Shown piece by piece: positions 23,236 to 27,960 of a stretch of 27,960 bases of DNA. Source of the stretch: B16-G9 sp964400655. GTDB lineage: Bacteria > Bacteroidota > Bacteroidia > Bacteroidales > F082. The stretch spans positions 1-27,960 of the forward strand of contig CAYNVN010000048.1 in NCBI GenBank assembly GCA_964400655.1. Reading direction: 5' to 3'. A program made the position numbers and the translations under genes. Position 1 is the first letter of the stretch, and every line of letters starts with the position of its first letter. Under the pieces are notes generated by a model. That model was not told where the DNA came from. It did not search any database and worked only from the letters and a program-made list of their open reading frames with translations.

Positions 23236-25500
23236 TTATTTTATCATCAGTTTTTTTGTGATAACCGAGTTACCTTTTCTCAGGTTCACCTGATAATATC
23301 CCGAAGATAAACCCGTAAGATTGATATCAAAACTATTTTTACCGATGGTTAACGATACCGGTTCGGTATAAATAATTTTGCCTGTAATATCAACAACCTG
23401 AATAGATATCTCATCATTTACCAGGCTGTTGGTTTGAACCGTAAAGCTTCCGTTTGACGGGTTGGGATATACCGAAACAGAGGAGAGGCTTACCATCTCA
23501 TCAATACCGGTGCCGCTTTCGGTGGTAAACTTCCACACAGGACTCCAGTCGGAAGTATCAAGGGCAACAATAGCTCTGACTTTCCAATAATAATCGGTTC
23601 CTTTTTCCAACTGCGACTGGCACTGACTTGCCGAATTGGATTCAATTTTTGATAAGGGATTGGTGAAATTTTCATCAATATCGAACCAAACCTCATATTC
23701 CGATACACCCGGAATAGCTTCCCACTCCAGTAAAGGACAGGTATTAACGTCGGTAATACCATCGGCCGGAGCAACCAAATTTACTGAATTTACAGTGGTA
23801 AAACTCCATGTTTCAGACCAATCGGACTCATCGGTAGCCTGCAATGCTTTAACATGCCAATAATACTGTTTACCGAATCCCATTCCTGCCAACATGTAGG
23901 AGGTACTATCGGAAGAATAGGTATAAGCACCCGCAAATTCGGCATTGTCTGATATTTGAACATTATATCTGTGAATGCCTTCAAATTCATACCAGTTTAA
24001 TAAAGTCTTTAATGCGATGTTGGATGTTCCGTTTGAAGGAGATTTTAGCTCGGGTGAACGTTGTACCCTGAACGAAACAGGGGCTCCCCACACACAGGTA
24101 TCATTGCTGTGTCCCATTCTCACTTTATAATAATAGGTACTTCCGAAAAAGAGGTTGGTCAGATTCAATGATGTCAGGCTTCCGTCAACTTTATAAATCT
24201 TTTTATAGGGGCTGTCAAAACCGCCTCCTGAATAAGTATAAGCAGCACCATATTTACCACCCAAAAATCCGGTACCTTCAGCAAACCATATCCCGTTAAT
24301 ATCACTATTGGTTCCGGAAGTAACTTTTTTCCAGCTGCTTCCATCGTATTGCATCATGGTTCCGGTTTGACCGACAATATACCCTTCGGTTCCGTTAAAA
24401 GCCACTCCATAAAACACTTTGGAAATTCCGGTAGTCTCTTCAGTCCATTCGGTTCCGTCGTAATGTGCAACACGTCCGCTTTTACCAACAGCCCAGCCAT
24501 CGGTTGCCGAATTAAACCACAAGCTCATAAAATCTTTAGAACCGGGAGTATCGGAAGTCCATGCCGAGCCATCATAATGTGCAATGGTACCTGATTTTCC
24601 GGCAGCCCATACATCGGTTGAAGAAATCGCCCAAACGGCATTAAAATCTTTTGTGGTTCCGGCATCCTGCTGGGTCCACTCAGCTCCGTTGTAATAATAG
24701 ATTACACCGCTTTTGCCAACAACCCAGCCATTATTGGCATCGGCAAAATAAACAGCATTCAAATCTTTTGTTGCACCTACATCAACAGTTGTCCATGATG
24801 TTCCGTCGTAATGCAAAACCGTACCGGTTTTTCCCACAGCCCAACCATTGTCGGCATCAACAAAATAAACACCAAGCAGGTCTTTAGTGGTTCCCGATTC
24901 AGCGATTTTCCATTCTCCGTCGTAATAAAAAATCAAACCGTCTTCTCCAACTCCTCCATAATTATTGGCATCTACAACAAAAGTTGCTTTAATGGTGGTA
25001 GCAAAACCCGGAAAAGCCTGTGTCCAGGAATAAGAGGTATCCACCATAATTTCATAAAAATCGACACCGGTAACAGGCCGCCACATAATATCAACTTCGG
25101 GGTTAACTTCACTTCCGTCGGCAGGGCTGTAAACATCAACTGCATTTAAAACGGAAAACGACCATATTTCCGACCAGTCAGATACCTCATCGCCATCATG
25201 AGCCCTGACACGCCAATAATATACTGCACCAAACATCAGTCCCGGAGCATCCAGTGCGGTTACTTCCGTAAGCGGAAATTCAACCGGATTTGTAAAAGCC
25301 TCATCTGTTGAAATTTGCACTTCGTATTGTATAACCATTCCGCTGCCCGTAACAGCATTCCAGTTTAATTCTACTTCCGGCATTTGGTCAACAGCACCGT
25401 TTTCGGGATATTGCAATTCGGGAGCATACACCCTGCTTTGCCCAAACGATACCGAAACGGACATCAATAATGTAAAAGCTAATAAATAAATATTTTTCAT
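23236..25500 (-). CDS. T9SS-sorted secreted protein: Fn3 domains with a nested seven-blade propeller
   Basis: The 754 residues begin with a signal peptide (MKNIYLLAFTLLMSVSVSFG) and end with a type A T9SS sorting domain (about 674-754: VYPNPSNGSFTVQ, VVDITGKIIY, LSSGYYQVNL, TKKLMIK), so the protein should be exported and placed at the cell surface or released. Fn3-like domains lie at about 25-117, 482-570 and 573-660, each with the YYWxVRA strand and WSxxWSF end. Another Fn3 appears split: its first half at about 122-165 (DIMWRPVTGVDFYEIMVD) and its second half at about 428-480 (FGSTYYYKVRM and VSFRV). Between them lie seven roughly 38-residue repeats with consensus AVGKxGxVxHYDGxxW, like a YCF48/BNR propeller. 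No catalytic residues are recognised; binding or adhesion is the likely role. The start is 30 bp after the next T9SS gene. Confidence 0.88.
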   Translation of the reverse strand: MKNIYLLAFTLLMSVSVSFGQSRVYAPELQYPENGAVDQMPEVELNWNAVTGSGMVIQYEVQISTDEAFTNPVEFPLTEVTALDAPGLMFGAVYYWRVRAHDGDEVSDWSEIWSFSVLNAVDVYSPADGSEVNPEVDIMWRPVTGVDFYEIMVDTSYSWTQAFPGFATTIKATFVVDANNYGGVGEDGLIFYYDGEWKIAESGTTKDLLGVYFVDADNGWAVGKTGTVLHYDGTSWTTVDVGATKDLNAVYFADANNGWVVGKSGVIYYYNGAEWTQQDAGTTKDFNAVWAISSTDVWAAGKSGTIAHYDGSAWTSDTPGSKDFMSLWFNSATDGWAVGKSGRVAHYDGTEWTEETTGISKVFYGVAFNGTEGYIVGQTGTMMQYDGSSWKKVTSGTNSDINGIWFAEGTGFLGGKYGAAYTYSGGGFDSPYKKIYKVDGSLTSLNLTNLFFGSTYYYKVRMGHSNDTCVWGAPVSFRVQRSPELKSPSNGTSNIALKTLLNWYEFEGIHRYNVQISDNAEFAGAYTYSSDSTSYMLAGMGFGKQYYWHVKALQATDESDWSETWSFTTVNSVNLVAPADGITDVNTCPLLEWEAIPGVSEYEVWFDIDENFTNPLSKIESNSASQCQSQLEKGTDYYWKVRAIVALDTSDWSPVWKFTTESGTGIDEMVSLSSVSVYPNPSNGSFTVQTNSLVNDEISIQVVDITGKIIYTEPVSLTIGKNSFDINLTGLSSGYYQVNLRKGNSVITKKLMIK
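24220..24999 (-). repeat. Seven tandem propeller-blade repeats in the T9SS protein
   Basis: The repeats encode residues about 168-427. Blades start near residues 168, 203, 242, 280, 319, 357 and 395. Each has a KDxxxVxF strand, then GWAVGKxGxVxHYDGxxW. Blade 1 lacks the first lysine motif, and blade 7 is degenerate (FLGGKYGAAYTYSGG). Seven blades would close one propeller ring. Confidence 0.75.
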
Positions 25501-25530
25501 ATCAAAAAGGTTTTTCTATAATTGAGGTTT

Positions 25531-27960
25531 CTATAATTTAACAAATTTCTGGATTCTCATTTCTGTTCCTTTTATCACCTTAATAATATAGGAGCCTGTT
25601 GACAGGTTTGAAACATCAATGCCCGTTCTATTGTTGCCGTTGTTAAGAACAACGTTTTGAGTGGCCATTAGCATACCTGCCTGATTGTATATATAAACAC
25701 GGGCTGTTTCAGCTTTTGCGGTTTCAAACTCAAAATAAACCGTATTTTTAACAGGGTTTGGATAAACTTTTAACGATGCTGTTGAATTGTCAAGATTATT
25801 GACGAAAAACTCATCAATCCCTACAGGTAATCTGTAAGTATCGCTTCGTACAATACCTCTTCCATACGTTGCAGCGTAAAGAGAACCGTAATTGGTAGCA
25901 CCCGGATAAACAAGAATCGTTGTATCGATGCCATTGATCAGTTCAAGGGTCACTTTTGGTTGTGCCGTTATTTGTTGCCTGATGTCATATACCGGAACTT
26001 TACCCATGTAGTCAGATTCAAATTTCCACTCGGGTGAAGCAGATGAAAGATTGTTGGTTACAAAAACTCCCTTTTCGGTACCAATGATTGCCATATTACT
26101 GTTTGACATTTCAATAACTGAAGCATAAACCGGCATTTTTGGAAGATTACCCTGCTTTGATTCAAACAGCGGTGATTCATCAAGCGCATTTGTAGTGTAG
26201 AAAATATAATTATCGTTTCCGTAATTGGCAAATGTAACCATCACTTTTGCCGGATCTTCGGGGTCAACCGAAATAGATGTTACGGCCTGGGTTATAGGGT
26301 CGCCGGTTGACGGATCGTTAATCTGGAAAGAAGAATTGGCAACAATACAAGTTGGCTCATTAACATCGGCCAGCTCTTTATTGTAAGCTAAAGCAAGATT
26401 GGAGATACGATAGATATTTCCATCGATGGTTCCAACCCACAGGTGATTACAATCGGCTGAATAGGCTATTGCATTGGGTTGGCCTGTAAAACCAACCGAG
26501 CCGTTAGCAACTTCAAACCACTGCGGTGTTTTCCCAAACAGATGAAGTTCTTTGGTCATAAATACTGCACCATCTACTGCAATAAAAAGCCGTGAAGAAA
26601 TCGGATCAACAACCTGTACCGAATCGCCTTCCTGCATATCCTGTGAAACAGTGTAACTAAACGGATAACCACTGTTTGCACTTCTGATGGTAATTGCGGT
26701 TCCGGCGGGAATGGCTTTTTGGGCATGATACCACAACGAATCACGACTGTTTTCATTATCAAAACTTTCCCAAAGAGCAATGGGGGTAATGAAAGCGTTG
26801 GGATTTTTAATGTCACCTGTTAAAAATTGTGTGGAAACGTTTTCGCCCCTGTCTTCCGAACGGAAAATGTTACCACTGACAGAACTAAATACAATAACAT
26901 CAGGATTAATTAACGAAACTGCCCCATCACATCCGTAATTTGAAGAAATATGATTGGCATATCCCGGTGAGTTTGTTTGATTGGAAATTAAAAGCACGCC
27001 GTTTTCCTGAGCACCGCCAATAACATAATTTCCAATACCTGAGTTGGCAACACGATAAAACTGTGTTGTATAGTATTTAAGGTTGGCAGGCTGATAAGTA
27101 TATTCATTGCCCGAGTATTGACCTTTAAATATACCCTGGCTTGTTCCCGCTAAAAACTGATTTGCATGACCGGGTCTGAACACATAAACATGGCTCATTT
27201 CACCTAAATAATCAGGTGAAAACGGTGAGGTAAACGATGATGATTTTTGTTCCCAAAAGAACAATCCCGTATCATTGGTTTTAAATCCAACCCAAAGGTC
27301 GTAACCGCCGAGAAGCACTTTATCCGGATCGTTTGGAAAAACCGTTATGGTGTTATAATATTCGCCACCACCCCAAAAAATAATTACCGAATTGGTTTCG
27401 GGCAGTATTACACTCCATGTATCGCCGGCATTTTCACTACGATACACACCTTTTAAATAACCGTTATTATTTATCAGACTTGCATAAATAATGTTATTGT
27501 CTGACGGAGCTACGGCAAATTCAATTCTTCTCACTTCACCTCCAACGGGTAATTGATCAACTTCTCCGGTTGAATGATTGACAAACTGTTCAGCATCACC
27601 TGAGGAAATGAAACATTGATTATCTACCGTAGTGACAACCGTGCTACCGGCTGTTTTTACATCATATGAATTTCCGGAAAGTTCGTTACCCTGGTCATCC
27701 TTTGCTGTTTTCCATGTATTACCGTCATCATCAGAATATTTTATTCCTGTATTGGTTGCAGCATATAACCTGCCGTTTCCATCAACCTCAATGGCATTAA
27801 TATATGCCCAGTCGCCAGTAGCATTGTTTGCCTGAGGCTTAGTGGCATCAATTAATTCAAAATTTTCACCATCGGTTGATTTGTAAAGGCCGGTTCCCAT
27901 AAAACCGTTGGAATATCCCAATTGACTCAATTGCGACCAAACACCTGCACCAAACGATTC
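25531..27960 (-). CDS. T9SS-sorted secreted protein with BNR/sortilin-like propeller repeats (5' end outside window)
   Basis: The reading frame is open to the right edge: codons before the TTG at 27930 read ESFGAGVWSQL, so the N terminus is missing and at least 809 residues are present. Aspartate-box-like repeats of the BNR/VPS10 type recur, such as GLYKSTDGENF, GIKYSDDDGNTWKT, GVYRSENAGDTWSV, IFRSEDRGEN and LYAATYGRGIVRS. This fits one or two large beta-propellers. The last roughly 80 residues (LKVYPNPVKNTVYFEF, VYIYNQAGML, NLSTGSYIIKVI) are a type A T9SS sorting domain, so secretion to the surface is expected. There are no recognisable sialidase catalytic residues, so binding or matrix roles are as likely as hydrolysis. 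It is upstream of, and probably co-transcribed with, the next T9SS gene. It ends with TAG. Confidence 0.87.
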   Translation of the reverse strand, partial: ESFGAGVWSQLSQLGYSNGFMGTGLYKSTDGENFELIDATKPQANNATGDWAYINAIEVDGNGRLYAATNTGIKYSDDDGNTWKTAKDDQGNELSGNSYDVKTAGSTVVTTVDNQCFISSGDAEQFVNHSTGEVDQLPVGGEVRRIEFAVAPSDNNIIYASLINNNGYLKGVYRSENAGDTWSVILPETNSVIIFWGGGEYYNTITVFPNDPDKVLLGGYDLWVGFKTNDTGLFFWEQKSSSFTSPFSPDYLGEMSHVYVFRPGHANQFLAGTSQGIFKGQYSGNEYTYQPANLKYYTTQFYRVANSGIGNYVIGGAQENGVLLISNQTNSPGYANHISSNYGCDGAVSLINPDVIVFSSVSGNIFRSEDRGENVSTQFLTGDIKNPNAFITPIALWESFDNENSRDSLWYHAQKAIPAGTAITIRSANSGYPFSYTVSQDMQEGDSVQVVDPISSRLFIAVDGAVFMTKELHLFGKTPQWFEVANGSVGFTGQPNAIAYSADCNHLWVGTIDGNIYRISNLALAYNKELADVNEPTCIVANSSFQINDPSTGDPITQAVTSISVDPEDPAKVMVTFANYGNDNYIFYTTNALDESPLFESKQGNLPKMPVYASVIEMSNSNMAIIGTEKGVFVTNNLSSASPEWKFESDYMGKVPVYDIRQQITAQPKVTLELINGIDTTILVYPGATNYGSLYAATYGRGIVRSDTYRLPVGIDEFFVNNLDNSTASLKVYPNPVKNTVYFEFETAKAETARVYIYNQAGMLMATQNVVLNNGNNRTGIDVSNLSTGSYIIKVIKGTEMRIQKFVKL

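Overview
The window comes from a member of the Bacteroidota, most likely a Bacteroidales/Marinilabiliales-type bacterium (the order is an inference). Three lines of sequence evidence support the phylum. Several genes are preceded by the Bacteroidota promoter pattern TTTG-N19-21-TAnnTTTG. Two secreted proteins end in type IX secretion (T9SS) sorting domains. Lineage-typical families are present, including a DUF4270 lipoprotein and a stand-alone GT5 N-terminal domain beside glmS. Most of the content is core chromosome; I saw no insertion sequence, tRNA, rRNA, CRISPR array or prophage.

Layout. 218-3031 (+) is a membrane 7TMR-DISM hybrid histidine kinase, convergent with prfC (3067-4653, -). A leftward group follows: GT5-like protein (9611-8802), DUF4270 lipoprotein (8833-7466), glmS (7406-5568) and a methyltransferase (5558-4761). 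The first two overlap, glmS has its own promoter inside the DUF4270 gene, and the methyltransferase lies 9 bp after glmS. 9727-10644 (-) is a proline dehydrogenase broken by one in-frame TAG. From a divergent promoter the + strand carries the DUF177 protein and rpmF, a terminator, thiL, and then a tight FIST-domain protein / PAS hybrid kinase / TauE-family permease operon that ends at a 15-bp bidirectional terminator.

The right half holds, on the - strand, a FadL-type outer-membrane protein with an SGNH-hydrolase lipoprotein (a plausible lipid cleavage and uptake pair) and ung. On the + strand are a 42-residue lipoprotein and an unrecognised probable outer-membrane barrel. These are followed on the - strand by acs and two tandem T9SS cargo proteins, one complete and one running off the right edge.

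The points most worth a second look are the amber-interrupted proline dehydrogenase, a seven-blade propeller apparently inserted inside a fibronectin-III domain of a T9SS cargo protein, a perfect 10-bp palindrome at the FIST start, the FIST/kinase/permease operon, the degenerate GT5 half-enzyme in the glmS neighbourhood, and the tiny lipoprotein. There is no gene-free stretch longer than about 300 bp.
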